Origin: Phytophthora colocasiae
Lineage: Eukaryota; Oomycota; Peronosporomycetes; Peronosporales; Peronosporaceae
Reading direction: 5' to 3'
NCBI GenBank assembly: GCA_018806915.1
Contig: JAGKQI010000098.1
Span: 1,922,001-1,986,000 of the forward strand
DNA length: 64,000 bases
The position numbers were made by a program, and so were the translations under genes. The first letter of the stretch is position 1. The number at the start of each line of letters is the position of its first letter. This document shows, piece after piece, positions 22,776 through 34,169 of this stretch. Below the pieces are notes generated by a model. That model was not told the origin of the DNA. It ran no database searches and saw nothing but the letters and a program-made list of their open reading frames with translations.

Positions 22776-24582
22776 CCGTATTTGTCGGATCGAGTGGGAC
22801 ACTCGGATCAAGTGGGAAAGCCACTATGTAGGGGTGACACCCCCTCTCTATACCATAGAACCTATCAAAATGAAACATGCATTTATTGAGGTTTATGAAG
22901 TTACTCCTCATCAGGAAGAACAGCATTCTCTGGTGGGGGAAGCACATGCGTTCGGAATCTACCAGAAGCATCTCGAGGTCCAATAGGAATATGTCCTGCC
23001 TTTTGAAAGCCTCCAATTATCGTTTCAGCGGAGATCATCTCCCACGCCTCCCCAATCATCTTCGACAGTAGAAGGCGACGCTCACTAGCATTTGACGCAA
23101 AGGGGTTGTCGATGTGCCAGCGTCGATAAAAATCCCTGCGTAGTGTACATTGTTAGAACAACGATGAAGTTAAAAAGCTTTTTAAAAAAGCACGTACTGA
23201 ACGATGCTTTTAAATGAATGCATAACGCTCACATCCATCGGCTGACTGAGGCCGGTAATCCCTGGAGGAATGTACTGGACCTCAGTACAGCACTCCTCAA
23301 GAGAGGTTTTTACGCTGTCCATCTTGTGGACCTTTAAGCTGTCCAGCAGCAGCATGCGGCAGCCTTGTGTTGAAGGCGTCCAAACCTAGTCACACACACA
23401 CCAATTTTAGTTTTAAAGGTACTAAATAAAAGAGATTAAATACAAACCTCGTCGATCCACTTTAGCATTGTAGCATGGTCACAAAAGGCCTTTGCTTGGG
23501 TCGTATGGACGACACCAGGATGGCCCCAGCTGGGGCTCGAAACCTCTTGATATACTGGCCCTCCAGGCACGCCCGCAAACACAATAAAGGCTGGGAGCTT
23601 CATCCCTGTGGCTGACGCGCACAGGAAGACGCTACAGCGAGATCCATTTTCCCCCATCCCTTGTACCACGTCTACTGTCTTTGCTCCTTTAAAATCGATT
23701 GTTAAACGGCCCGGGTTATCAATCCCCAAGCCCGTTTGATCCATGTTGAAGAGGTTGCCATACCGGTCTTGCGTTCTGTAAGACAGTGGAAAGATTCCAT
23801 CTTCTTCAACAGCAAAGTTGATCGACCTAGAAAATGAGTCTGCAATTTCCTAAAACAAGTTTTAGTTGATAATTACTTATGATCAATAAATGTAATTTAA
23901 GTACCTGCATGTTCTCCCGCAGTTTTCTACCTTTGTGAGTGATGCGCCTAACAGAAAATCTGTTACGCTTCAAAAAGCGTGTGCACCAAGATAGTAGTGC
24001 AACATTCGTTCTGGCTGCTGAGAAGGCAGCGTCGAACTTGCCAATCATCAGCACAATGCACTTCGTAGTGACACACAGTCCTCGTGTCTTTCTCATCAGC
24101 GTTATCCATTTTATTAACCTGTAGTAAATAACATTAGTACAATTGAGCAGCATTAAAACAATAAAGTCAACACGTACTCGGCTTCAAGCTCAGGAAAAAG
24201 GACGTATTGCCTTCTGGGCGATGAGGACGGAGCAAAGTACTTGTTCGGGGCGGAGGCAGCCACAGAGCAGAGCTGTGCCTTTGACTTACGCCAGCGATAG
24301 ATGGTCGAGCGGCTGACCCTCAGCCGACCAGCTGCATCAACGGCCCGCTCTCCCTCTACCGCACAAGCACCCTGCGTATTAAGAGTAAGCATAATAAACG
24401 GAGGATTTACAGTATTTTTGCGCTTACCTTGTACTTGATTTTATTCTTGTTCTTCGGCCTGCGCGGCATTACGAGAAATGGGATGGATGGCAGTCGACGC
24501 ATGCAAAAAAAAAACCTTTGAGGTTTTTTTATGACTTGAAAATGGCCATTAAAAGTTGTCTCACTCGATCCGACAAATACGG
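22776..24582 (-). mobile_element. pogo-like DNA transposon, apparently complete
   Basis: About 1.8 kb bounded by 21-bp perfect terminal inverted repeats, CCGTATTTGTCGGATCGAGTG at the left (22776-22796) and its reverse complement at the right (24562-24582). TA sits on each side (22774-22775 and 24583-24584), the TA duplication typical of Tc1/mariner/pogo. It contains one spliced transposase gene on the minus strand. Confidence 0.85.
22901..24469 (-). CDS. pogo/Tigger-type DDE_1 transposase, six exons, intact
   Basis: Exons: 24469-24428, 24371-24178, 24118-23905, 23849-23448, 23385-23198 and 23135-22901. All introns are GT/AG and the frame is kept throughout, giving 424 aa. The N-terminus is basic (MPRRPKNKNKIKYK) and followed by a helix-turn-helix (GRLRVSRSTIYRWRKSK), then a CENP-B-like DNA-binding segment (CTRFLKRNRFSVRRITHKG). 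The catalytic core has the pogo-style aspartates in NMDQTGLG, LLLDSLKVHK and GLSQPMDVSVMHSFK. The protein should bind the terminal repeats and cut and paste the element. Complete coding capacity plus perfect ends suggest it may be, or recently was, autonomous. Confidence 0.85.
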
Positions 24583-24913
24583 TAATGCGTTCAGAATATA
24601 TGATGATCATTTGTTATGCAGTGCTCTAGTTCGCAAAAGTCAGCGTCGTTTCAAGTTTGTATTAGTATTCTGCTAGCTGCACATCCAGGCGGAGCACTAG
24701 CTGCTTCTGCAAGAAACAATGAGTGACAGCGATACATCTTCTACTTGAATGGCAGAGACGACAATTAAAATGGGTGGCAGGAACGTTTAGTTGGACTCGA
24801 TTGGCCAGGAAGCTGTGACTCCCAGCAGCAGCACATTTAGCACACACAAGACTGTCATTAACATTCGCAATTTTGAACCAAGTTTGTCAGTTTAACACGC
24901 TTCAGTCTAAACT

Positions 24914-26227
24914 ATGGCACCACGCAGCGTCCAGCGCTCGCAGCAAGAGCACCAGCAGTCTGTGCTAGCCATGCTTTACGAGCGAGACTACGAGAGGAGA
25001 ACAGAGCTGGCCCAGTTTTCTCGTCGAGCTCCTGAGAATGACGCTGCCGAGGAACTCGACTCGCCCTGCCCCATCCTCGACTCTTGGTACGACGACAGCG
25101 GAGCTGACGCAGTCCGTCGCCTCACCAACTTCTCACCCAGGGAGTTCAACCGTCTTTGGGCTAGCGTGAGGTCTCACGTAGCTCGCTATTGGAACGTCGG
25201 TCGAGGGCGACGCTCAGCTCTTACCGGCAAGGATGTATTCTTCATGACCCTGTCCGTACTTAAACATGGAGGGACCTGGGATATGAATGCAGACGTATTT
25301 CGCATCAAAACCCCCACATTTATAAAGACTATCACGGGCTTTTTACGTGTGATTGCCCCAAAGCTGTACGGCGACTGGGTGGTTGCCAAGGCTGACGAGT
25401 GCACCATGCGCAATTTGGTGACTTCCGGGCGCACGTTTTCGAACTTTCCGTGCGCGCTTTACGCCACCGATGTGACCTTTCAGCAATCGAATCGGCCTGC
25501 CGGGAATATGGCGGAAGTAATGCCGTTTTACAGCGGCAAACACAAACTTTATGGCCTTAAGGTGGAGGTTTCGGTCAGTCCTCGTGGTTTCGCAGTTAAC
25601 TGCAGCGACCATGCTCGTGGCAATACGCCAGATATCACTATATTCAGGAACAATTCAGAGTTCCACGATGCGGCTCGACTAAAGTCCGAAGCGGACCGGA
25701 ACCTTGGCGACGGTGGGCCACTTTTTGAAAGTTTTCCGGACGAGTGGGTGGTACTGGCAGACAAGGGCTATCAAGGTCTGGCCGAGCAAAAGCGCTGCAT
25801 CCACCCCAAAAAAGGCACGAACCTTTCTCGCTCTGACCAGCAATTTAATGACGATGTCTCCAGCGACCGCGTGATCGTGGAGAATTATTTTGGTAGATTG
25901 TGTCTTTTGTGGCGTATTTGCTCTGATAAGTATCGATGGGGAGAGGAATTGTACGACGACATCTTTCAAGTGTGTGCCAGCCTGACGAATTTTCATGTCG
26001 AGTACAATCCTTTGCGTGAGGAGAGCGCAGAGGAATACGCCCAGCGTGAGCACCGCCTGCTTGCTATTGGAAAAGAGAGGCTCGAAAGCGCCGGATTTCT
26101 CAAGACAAATACCGCCGTCGCAAGCGGCTTCGCCACCGAATGTCGCTTGATGATCTGCCACGCCACAACGACACTGATGCCGACTCAGAAGAGACACAGA
26201 TGTAAAACATGTTTAGCAACAGAGTAA
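24914..26227 (+). CDS. PIF/Harbinger-type DDE_Tnp_4 transposase
   Basis: Single open frame of 437 aa starting at ATG 24914. The core matches Harbinger transposases: ALYATDVTFQQSNRP (first Asp), FYSGKHKLYGLKVEV, VVLADKGYQGL (second Asp), VIVENYFGRLCLLWR (Glu), SDKYRWGEELYDDIFQVC. The last 40 codons look wrong in this frame. In the next frame the same DNA reads as a basic then acidic tail (QDKYRRRKRLRHRMSLDDLP), ending at TAA near 26203, which suggests a one-base shift near 26095. The partner Myb-like protein of Harbinger elements was not found, and the terminal repeats were not identified. Confidence 0.8.
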   Translation: MAPRSVQRSQQEHQQSVLAMLYERDYERRTELAQFSRRAPENDAAEELDSPCPILDSWYDDSGADAVRRLTNFSPREFNRLWASVRSHVARYWNVGRGRRSALTGKDVFFMTLSVLKHGGTWDMNADVFRIKTPTFIKTITGFLRVIAPKLYGDWVVAKADECTMRNLVTSGRTFSNFPCALYATDVTFQQSNRPAGNMAEVMPFYSGKHKLYGLKVEVSVSPRGFAVNCSDHARGNTPDITIFRNNSEFHDAARLKSEADRNLGDGGPLFESFPDEWVVLADKGYQGLAEQKRCIHPKKGTNLSRSDQQFNDDVSSDRVIVENYFGRLCLLWRICSDKYRWGEELYDDIFQVCASLTNFHVEYNPLREESAEEYAQREHRLLAIGKERLESAGFLKTNTAVASGFATECRLMICHATTTLMPTQKRHRCKTCLATE

Positions 26228-27591
26228 CTACACAATACGCTGATTATATACCAGATAGCACGTTGTCTAGGAAGTCATCGAGACGCTGATCAGTTTGCCG
26301 ATCTCTATTGGATTGGCTTGATCGCCAATCTGCTGCTGAGATATTTGGAATTGAGTAAGTGACTAGAGCTCGAGCCAGTAACTGGTTATGCGACCAACTG
26401 AGGATCGCAACCCCCGACTCTTTTCGGTGGAACCCTTGGTTAAACCTCACTTCAATGATTGAAATCGCATGGCGGTGCCTCAACACTTCGTTTCGCTAGG
26501 AGCCACACAGATGCCGATTGTATTTTACGCGTGGCCCTCGCAGGGATGGTTGCTCAAGCAATTCACTCTGCTGAAGGTATCTCTTCCTTCCAAGGGCACG
26601 TCACGTTAGGGTAGCAGTGCAAATGCTGCACTATCCAAATGCACAGCTCAAAACCCGCAGCAAGCTCTGCATTGTGGACGTGACCATCTCAACAATGCTG
26701 AGAGGGGGGAGCGATGCACCAACGTAAAAGAAAGTGTTGTCTGTTCATGCTAAATACAGGGCTGGCAACTTCCGTTGGAAGCTGGAATAGCCGCGTTCTA
26801 ATACTCAGAAGCACATGTACAGATGTACTTGTCGAAGACGTGTACAAGTTGTCGGTGTGGTTGTTCAAAAACGTTTGCAGTGTCGACTATTGAGACCGGC
26901 CGTGGCATTCGGCTCAGCGTTATTAATATGGCTTCGGGTGTAATAGGAAAGCACGAGGGGGGGCTACAAGTTGTAGCCTACAACCCGTAGCCTACAGTAC
27001 AACTTCCAGCACGTGTGACAACTTGTTCACTCCTCTATCGTCGGGCGGATACAGCTGATCCATAATTCTGATCGAGGCTTGGAGTGGATGTGCTTGCACG
27101 CGCTGGGGACATTTGGCTGTCCGGGCGTACCGGTACGCTTCCACCGGTACAGGTGCCGCGATTGCGCTTGATCAGCGCCTGCCTTCTCAGCAAACTCGTC
27201 GCTCGCGCTACGTTAACGTTAACGAACAACTCGGCAATGCAGGCATGTGGATCATGATGCAACTGACACGTTGACAACAGCTGGTCGTGCAGAAGCACTG
27301 TCATTTGGCACCACGGAAGCATGAGGCGGGTGCAAAGTGACCAGATGAACAAGACGGTCTCCACTTCTACAGGAACTCTAGGCTGACCAAGACATTGCAC
27401 TGACGACCCCAGTGCCCTGGTGCCAATACTATCTGGCAGAAGGTGGCAAGCGTGTCCAACTCCTTTAGATCACCGCGTCCGACGCTCCTCTGCATCTTCC
27501 TCATCCCAACTTGGGATTCCCAAGGCTCAAAGGACTTCACTCTTTGATTTCTTTTGCTGAAAGCGAGTGGAACGTAGCACATTAGACGAGA
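26228..27591. other. Intergenic region, no gene seen
   Basis: About 1.36 kb. Only short scattered frames without domains are present. The left half probably includes the 3' end of the Harbinger-type element, the right half the promoter of the split protease gene. A small imperfect repeat of GTAGCCTACA occurs near 26970-26997. Confidence 0.4.
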
Positions 27592-27836
27592 ATGAAGTCC
27601 TCTATGAGTATCAGTGCCCTCCGATTCATCGAGATAGCGGCAATCGCGGCGACTGCTGTGTCCAGGGTGGACGGACGGCAAATGCACGCAGGTATCGACT
27701 ACCATCGCTACCTGGCCGAGCGGGACGAGACCAGACAGGAACTAGAAGACTGGAAGTCCAATTTCGGCGACATAGCTAAGAACAACGGCTGGATGCCTCC
27801 GTCCAGCGAGGAGCGCAGTGCAGATGATGATGAAGA
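27592..27836 (+). pseudogene. N-terminal part of a secreted C1 cysteine protease, cut by element B
   Basis: ATG at 27592 opens a signal peptide (MKSSMSISALRFIEIAAIAA), then the family motif GRQMHAGIDYHRYLAE and the proregion up to SADDDE. The frame is interrupted at 27836 by the LTR of element B. The rest of the gene is at 34170-35587. Removing the element and one copy of the GAAGA target duplication returns the reading frame exactly (DDEEDHLQRFF), so this was a normal member of the local protease family before insertion. Confidence 0.9.
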
Positions 27837-28349
27837 TGTAACACAGTAAGCGCGCGGGGGCGAGGAAGCGGAGGCCGGACTTGGACGGCGGAGCGAAGAC
27901 CCAGGGAGGCGTGACCAGTTGATGGGCCACTGAGAGGTTGTTGGTAAAAAATTGAAAAGTGAATTGAAATGAGGAAGGCTCTTACGGTCCTAAGCTAACT
28001 GGTGGCTCACAGAGCTCTCTCAAAAATCCAGTAGAATGTATCCTAGAGCCTATCTTTTCCTATCTTCTGATTTGGCTATCTACCAATGATTTTCCTATAA
28101 ACTTCCACGTAGCAATGTTGACTTGACTCCTGGGCGTCCCATAATCAAGCTTCGAGAACCTTCTCGAATTTCAGCCAATGAGACTCTCTCAATGTCTCAG
28201 CTGAATGGCGTAAACCACAATGGCATAATACCAGAATCTAGTTTTAGCCAATCACAAAGTGGGTACATGTAGAGATATGTAGATTGCACTACAGTGCATC
28301 AACTTGCACTTCAATGCCGACGGAGTGCTATCGACAGCATTCCGTCACA
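27837..28349 (-). repeat. 3' LTR of element B
   Basis: 513 bp. Identical by eye to the 5' LTR except for one additional G in a G run and three additional A in an A run. Confidence 0.95.
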
Positions 28350-28377
28350 TGACCTCCCTTCGAGAAAGAGCCTCCCC

Positions 28378-31300
28378 CTAGAAAGGATTCTCTCTCTTCT
28401 TGGACTTCCAATAGAGGTCGATGAGACCAGGGATCTGTTTCAGATTCTCAACAGGTTCCCATGTGGCCTCCTTCTTGGTCTCGCCTAACCACCAAACCTT
28501 GTACTGCGGCTTCCCCTTGTACTTACGGTGGTTAATCACGGCTTCGACCAGTTGCCCTTCAGTTCCATCGGCTAACACAACCTTGTTCACCTTTTGCCTG
28601 CGCTTCGGGTCCTTGCGGTACGGCTTCAACAGTGATGTATGGAAAATTGGATGCAACTTCAGGTTCTTCGATAATCCCAACTCATACGAGTCTCGAGATA
28701 CCTTCTTCTGGACCGGGAATGGTCCAATGAACCTCGGAGCTAACTTCTTCGACTGTGCGTACCCCTTATGACGGATATCCAAATTCTTCCCATCTAGTAG
28801 CACCATGTCGCCGATTTTGAAGTCTTGGACAAGTCTGTTCCTGTCGTAATAATGCTTCATGCGCTCCTGTGCTTCACTCATACGGTCTTGCGCGACCTTG
28901 AGGAAGGCTTCCTGTCGGAGTAGAAACTCTTTTGCTGCTTTCTCCAACTTCTTAAACTCCGGATCTGCCGCGATATCGTCGGGCATATATGGAATATATC
29001 CTAGATCCGCTTCAAATGGTGACATGCCAATCGTAGCATGCAATCGCCGATTATAGGCGAACTCTGCCAAATGAAGAAACTCATCCCAATCATTCTGGGC
29101 TGGGTTGATAACACCTCGAAGATAATCTCCGATAAAACGGTTTGTACGTTCCGTTTGTCCATCCGTCTGCGGCCTAAATGCCGATGACAGGTTATGCTGC
29201 GTTCCCATAGCAGTGATAACAGCCTGCCAAAACTTAGACGTAAATTTGGAGTCACGATCAGACACAATCGTCTTCGGAAGGCCATGATCTCTTACATAAC
29301 TCTTCATGAAAACATTCGCAATATCCTCTGCGCTGTCTGTCGTCTGCGTAGCAATAAACTTTGCACGCTTGGTCAATCGATCCACAATGACCATGATGGC
29401 ATTCAAACCATCCTTGCTGGGAGGTAGAGACACAATGAAATCCATTGAAATGTCGACCCATCTACCTCGTGGTATCTCCAGCGGTTGAAGTAATCCGGGA
29501 GGCTTCACCTGCCTCGCTTTGTTGCGCTGACACATTTCACAAGTGTTCACATAGCGCTGAATATACTTCATCATCTTCGGCCAATAGTACTTCTCACGTA
29601 CTGCGACATAGGTCTTGTAATACCCTGGGTGGCCTGCCGTTACTGCATCGTGGTTCTCACAAATGACTCGATTCTTCAGATCTTCGTCATCGGGAATGTA
29701 CAATCTAGGACTCTCATCTTCACGCGTCTGATAATACAGCACGCCATGATCTAGCGAGTAATGCGGAACCTTGTCTCCAAGCTGTAGCTTCTTGACAAGT
29801 CCTTGCAAGTCCTTGTTCCACGAGTACATCTTCACTGCGGATTGTGCCACGGTCATATTGTTCTCGACCATGGTAGCCACAATTTCACGGTTTTGAGCCG
29901 TATCAAGAAGTTCCTTCAGGCTCACTTGCGCTGCCTTATGCTCGAACTCAGGATTTCTCGACATCGCATCTGCGACTACATTCGTCTCTCCTGGAATCCA
30001 CTTGAACAGAGGCTGAAACTCCGCAAGTTCGTTGAACCACCGCGCAATGCGTCGATTCGTCGTCTTCTGCGTGAGAATCATCTCAATGCTCTTGTGATCT
30101 GTTTCCACCAGGAATGGCTTGTCGAGAAGATACACGCGCCATGTCTTCAACGCATGCATAATAGCGAGTAGTTCCTGTTCGCGAACTGGATAATTCAGTT
30201 CTGCTGGCTTCATCTTTCTGCCCGTATAGGCTATTGGATGTTCCAACCCTCCCTCCTTTTGAAATAAGACCCCCCCAATTGCGAAATTTGAGGCGTCCAT
30301 CCGAATTCCGAAAGGTTTGGAGAAATCAGGAAGACTGAGAACCGGAGGTGATGACAAGCGCTTCTTAAGCTCGTCAAAACAGTGTAATTGGTTCTCATCG
30401 AGTTCGATAGCATCACGAGAACGTTTTCCCTTGATACATTCATGCAAAGGACCTGCAAACTGCGCGAAATCCTTGCAAAATCTCGAAACGTAAACCGTTG
30501 TCCCCAGGAAGCTCTCCATTTGCTTCTTGGTCTTGGGGACTGGCCACTCGGCGATAATCTTCACCTTATCTGGGTCCATACGAACGCCCTTGCGTCCGAC
30601 AAAGTCGCCTAAGCATGGAATCTCATCCACGCAAAATTGGCATTTGGACAGTTTGATGTAGAGCTTCTGCTCTTCACATCGCTTCAATACCCTGTCCAGT
30701 GCTGCGATGTGGTCGTTCACATCTTCACCCTTCGTGTATACGTAGATATCATCGAAGTAAATCTTCGCCACATCACTCAAATCCATGAAAACCTTTTGCA
30801 GCAGTCGATTAAAGGTTCCTGGGCTACCACTGAGCCCCATGGGTGTGACGAGATATTCAAATAGACCATCTGGGGTTGAGAAAGCAGTGAAAGGTATATC
30901 TGCTTCTCGTAACTTCACTTGGTAATAACCCCAAAGTAAGTCCATGCACGAATACCAATAGCTACCGGCCATCGCATCAAAGGTATCTTCCTTGCGAGGC
31001 ATAGGAATAGCTGGTAAAATCGTCGCCAAGTTCAATAGACGATAATCGTGCACAATACGCCATCCGACTGGTTTCTTCACACAGAAAGTCGGTGCACAAA
31101 ACGCTGACGTACTTGGTCGAATGATGCCAGCCTGAACCATCTCTTTGGTCCATTCCTGAATCGTTTTTCTCTGATCAGGACTTTGGCGCCATTGTTTGAC
31201 CGAAATCGGTTGAGTACCGGGTTTGAGCAAAATCTCGTGCTCAATTCCTTCCCGTACTGGCGGTGTCTCATTCGGAAGTTCCGTACGGAAAACCGTATCC

Positions 31301-31617
31301 GCATACTTCAGTAGCGTCTCATACGCCGGATTATCCTTGAGAGCGTCCCATCCTTGACTCTTGAAGCGTTCAGCCTTCTCCGAATCATGCGGATTGATGA
31401 CAAACACTGCCTCAATATCCTTGTCCCTACGCAACATCTGCTGGAACTGTTTGGACGAAATAATCTTCGTTCGCCCAAACTGGCCGTTGTGGCCATGCTG
31501 CCGATAGTAATTGAAGATCTCACGGGCCTGCGCAACTCTGGCGCGGCGTTGTCCTGCCACCCAACGGGCTGGACGAGTCTTCGGCAGTCTCAACTTTACA
31601 GTCTGCGTGTTCTCCAC
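28378..31617 (-). CDS. Pol polyprotein of element B: RT, RNase H, integrase, chromodomain
   Basis: One open frame of about 1079 codons. It is open upstream of the first counted codon (GTG), so it is the downstream part of a polyprotein rather than a gene with its own start. RT has YSCMDLLWGYYQVKL and the catalytic box YFDD. RNase H follows (MDASNFAIGGVLFQK, YPVREQELLAI). Integrase has the HHCC finger (HPGYYKT... CEMCQRNK) and the DDE core (SMDFIVSLPPS, IVSDRDSKFTSKFW, RPQTDGQTERTNR). The C-terminal chromodomain (YKVWWLGETKKEATWEP) may direct insertion by binding histone marks, as known for chromoviruses. The enzyme core looks intact. Confidence 0.9.
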   Translation of the reverse strand: MENTQTVKLRLPKTRPARWVAGQRRARVAQAREIFNYYRQHGHNGQFGRTKIISSKQFQQMLRRDKDIEAVFVINPHDSEKAERFKSQGWDALKDNPAYETLLKYADTVFRTELPNETPPVREGIEHEILLKPGTQPISVKQWRQSPDQRKTIQEWTKEMVQAGIIRPSTSAFCAPTFCVKKPVGWRIVHDYRLLNLATILPAIPMPRKEDTFDAMAGSYWYSCMDLLWGYYQVKLREADIPFTAFSTPDGLFEYLVTPMGLSGSPGTFNRLLQKVFMDLSDVAKIYFDDIYVYTKGEDVNDHIAALDRVLKRCEEQKLYIKLSKCQFCVDEIPCLGDFVGRKGVRMDPDKVKIIAEWPVPKTKKQMESFLGTTVYVSRFCKDFAQFAGPLHECIKGKRSRDAIELDENQLHCFDELKKRLSSPPVLSLPDFSKPFGIRMDASNFAIGGVLFQKEGGLEHPIAYTGRKMKPAELNYPVREQELLAIMHALKTWRVYLLDKPFLVETDHKSIEMILTQKTTNRRIARWFNELAEFQPLFKWIPGETNVVADAMSRNPEFEHKAAQVSLKELLDTAQNREIVATMVENNMTVAQSAVKMYSWNKDLQGLVKKLQLGDKVPHYSLDHGVLYYQTREDESPRLYIPDDEDLKNRVICENHDAVTAGHPGYYKTYVAVREKYYWPKMMKYIQRYVNTCEMCQRNKARQVKPPGLLQPLEIPRGRWVDISMDFIVSLPPSKDGLNAIMVIVDRLTKRAKFIATQTTDSAEDIANVFMKSYVRDHGLPKTIVSDRDSKFTSKFWQAVITAMGTQHNLSSAFRPQTDGQTERTNRFIGDYLRGVINPAQNDWDEFLHLAEFAYNRRLHATIGMSPFEADLGYIPYMPDDIAADPEFKKLEKAAKEFLLRQEAFLKVAQDRMSEAQERMKHYYDRNRLVQDFKIGDMVLLDGKNLDIRHKGYAQSKKLAPRFIGPFPVQKKVSRDSYELGLSKNLKLHPIFHTSLLKPYRKDPKRRQKVNKVVLADGTEGQLVEAVINHRKYKGKPQYKVWWLGETKKEATWEPVENLKQIPGLIDLYWKSKKRENPF

Positions 31618-33226
31618 CTTGATGCGAGGTGCAATCTGTCAGTATTCCAGTCGATATCAGGGTTCTGCTCCCGCAGCCACATCATGCCCAAAACAACATC
31701 CTTTCCTTCAGGAACAGGCATGACTTGGAATGTTCCCGTTGTCAAAGGAAACCCTGGTAACTGCAGAGACATCTCTACAGTCCGACGTGGACGATGCACA
31801 ACTTGATCATAACCGAGATCAACTTGCATCATGTCACCTTCAGTGACATCCAACTCAAGCTTCTTCACCAACTCCTCAGTTACGCCATTCAGGCTACTGC
31901 CGTTGTCGATGAATATCGTGACGGGCCTCTCTTGGTCATCCGTCTTGAATGCTCGAGCTTCAGCCTCTAGGATCGCATACACTGCGCCCTGCATGTACCG
32001 ATTTGCTTCAGTACGTTTTGGCTGAGTACAATCTGGAGAAATGTGGCCAAACTTGCCACAGTTTCTGCACGTAGCTGTCTTTTTTCCAATCATCGCTCTT
32101 GCCTTTCTTCTTGTCAGAGCTCTTTGAATTCTGCTTCGACTTAGACGCACAATGCCCCGAGCTTGATGATCCTTGCGAACCTTTCATGCAGGAGCTCTAG
32201 GGGTTTTCCCGAGTAGTGTGCAAACTCAAAATTCGACGCAATCTCAATGGCATCTTGCAGTGTTGAAGGACTCTCTTCCTTGATCTTCCTCGCTGTCTCC
32301 TCTCGCAAACCGTTCTGAAAGAAGAAACGCTTCTCAACTCGCTGATAGACAACTCTGTCTGTGATAGCAAGTCTTGAAACTTGGAGACGTAATCATGGAT
32401 GGTCTCATTCTGTTTGAGACAGAAACATCCTCTCGCGAAGATCATATTCGAAGTCCTTCGGCCTGAAACGAGTGCGAAGTCTTCCCTTGAAGAGCGACCA
32501 TGTGGGCTGTACGTTCGTACCCTCACACTCTGCGATAAACGCGCGATACCAATTCAGCACTGACTTGCCCAAGTTGCTGGAGATCATCGTCACGAAATCC
32601 GATGTATCTGCCTCCATCAACTCGCGTCTGCTTGCGTAATACTGCTCGGTGGCGAAGATCCATAACTCAATATCTTCGCCGTATTTGCCTTCATACATAG
32701 GCGGATCCTTCTTTCTTTGCTCACCCCTGGACGCAACTAGATATTCGAATCTTGCGTTGGCCTGCTGCATCTGTGCTTGCAACTGGGTTTGCATCTGGGC
32801 TTGGTATGACTGTTGCTGCTGCGTTAAGTAAACTAACAGCTGTTGCATCGACATCGTGTCTGATGCTGCGCCTGCTTGTCCCGACGACGTATTCGTAGCT
32901 TGCGGTTGACCCTGTGGATCGGGAGTCGTCCTAGCCGTTGGTTGCGGTTGGCCCTGTGGATCAGGAGCCGTCCTAGCCGTTGCTTGCGGTTGGCCCTGTG
33001 GATCAGGAGCCGTCCTAGCGGTTGCTTGCGGTTGGCTCTGTGGAATTGGAGCCGTCCTAGCGGTAGCCTGCGGTTGGCCCTGGTGTGAATCAGGTGCCGT
33101 CCTGGCTGTTGCCTGCGGTTGGCCCTGGAGTGAATCAGGAGCCGTCCTGGCAGTCGTTCGAGGCGTTCTACGCGGACGCGGGTTTGGAGAGTCGCGCTCA
33201 CTCGATCTACCACGTGTAGATGACAT
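31596..33226 (-). pseudogene. gag and protease region of element B, frame-broken
   Basis: Gag starts at ATG 33226 (MSSTRGRSSERDSPNPRPRR). It carries a tandem peptide repeat of about 16 residues built on QPQATARTAPD (32890-33150), followed by the capsid-like region (YEGKYGEDIELWIFATEQYY). The frame then shifts near 32410 and again near 32300. A zinc knuckle (CRNCGKFGHISPDC) lies near 32030-32070 and the protease motif FIDNGSS near 31900. A further shift near 31620 is needed to enter Pol. At least one of these could be programmed, but the number of breaks points to decay or assembly indels. Confidence 0.8.
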
Positions 33227-33660
33227 TTCGAGTGGACTTTTCGTAGCACGAACTCAATCCAATAAAACCCAAAAACCCAATGAAAAGAAGGAAAAAATGG
33301 GAGTGGTTCGGCTTGTACCGACCCAAACACCAAAAGAAAGGGTAAATTGGAAGCTACCGGGGAGCGATGGAAATAAAAGCTGCACTTAAGAGCGTTCCAA
33401 GCACTGAACCGGCTTCTAGTAGCGACCAAAGAGTTACGTGCACTAGGCAGAGATATACCAACCTTTCAAAGTTGATTCCCTGACCTGTGATGGGCACGAA
33501 CTCTCCCAAAGACAACCCAAAAGAGACCCCTTTAGGCCTAGCACTTCCCCAGCAATTGGCTGGTGCTAATAGCCAAGGATCTACTCGCTTCTGGCTATGC
33601 CGCCCACGAGAGACCCGACCTTGGACGATGGAGCGAAGCTTGACCCGACAAGCGCTACTA

Positions 33661-34169
33661 TGTAACACAGTAAGCGCGCGGGGCGAGGAAGCGGAGGCCG
33701 GACTTGGACGGCGGAGCGAAGACCCAGGGAGGCGTGACCAGTTGATGGGCCACTGAGAGGTTGTTGGTAAATTGAAAAGTGAATTGAAATGAGGAAGGCT
33801 CTTACGGTCCTAAGCTAACTGGTGGCTCACAGAGCTCTCTCAAAAATCCAGTAGAATGTATCCTAGAGCCTATCTTTTCCTATCTTCTGATTTGGCTATC
33901 TACCAATGATTTTCCTATAAACTTCCACGTAGCAATGTTGACTTGACTCCTGGGCGTCCCATAATCAAGCTTCGAGAACCTTCTCGAATTTCAGCCAATG
34001 AGACTCTCTCAATGTCTCAGCTGAATGGCGTAAACCACAATGGCATAATACCAGAATCTAGTTTTAGCCAATCACAAAGTGGGTACATGTAGAGATATGT
34101 AGATTGCACTACAGTGCATCAACTTGCACTTCAATGCCGACGGAGTGCTATCGACAGCATTCCGTCACA
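33661..34169 (-). repeat. 5' LTR of element B
   Basis: 509 bp, TG...CA on the minus strand, flanked by the GAAGA duplication at 34170-34174. Confidence 0.95.

Larger units (their letters stand above)
27837..34169 (-). mobile_element. Ty3/gypsy chromovirus LTR retrotransposon (element B), inserted in a protease gene
   Basis: LTRs at 33661-34169 (5' LTR on the minus strand) and 27837-28349 (3' LTR) start TG and end CA on the minus strand. A perfect 5-bp target duplication GAAGA lies at 27832-27836 and 34170-34174. The two LTRs differ only in two homopolymer lengths (one G, three A), so the insertion is recent. Gag, protease, RT, RNase H, integrase and chromodomain lie in order on the minus strand. 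Pol is one long open frame; Gag is broken by frameshifts. A purine tract (GAAGGGAGG) ends three bases from the 3' LTR, at about 28353-28361. Confidence 0.95.
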
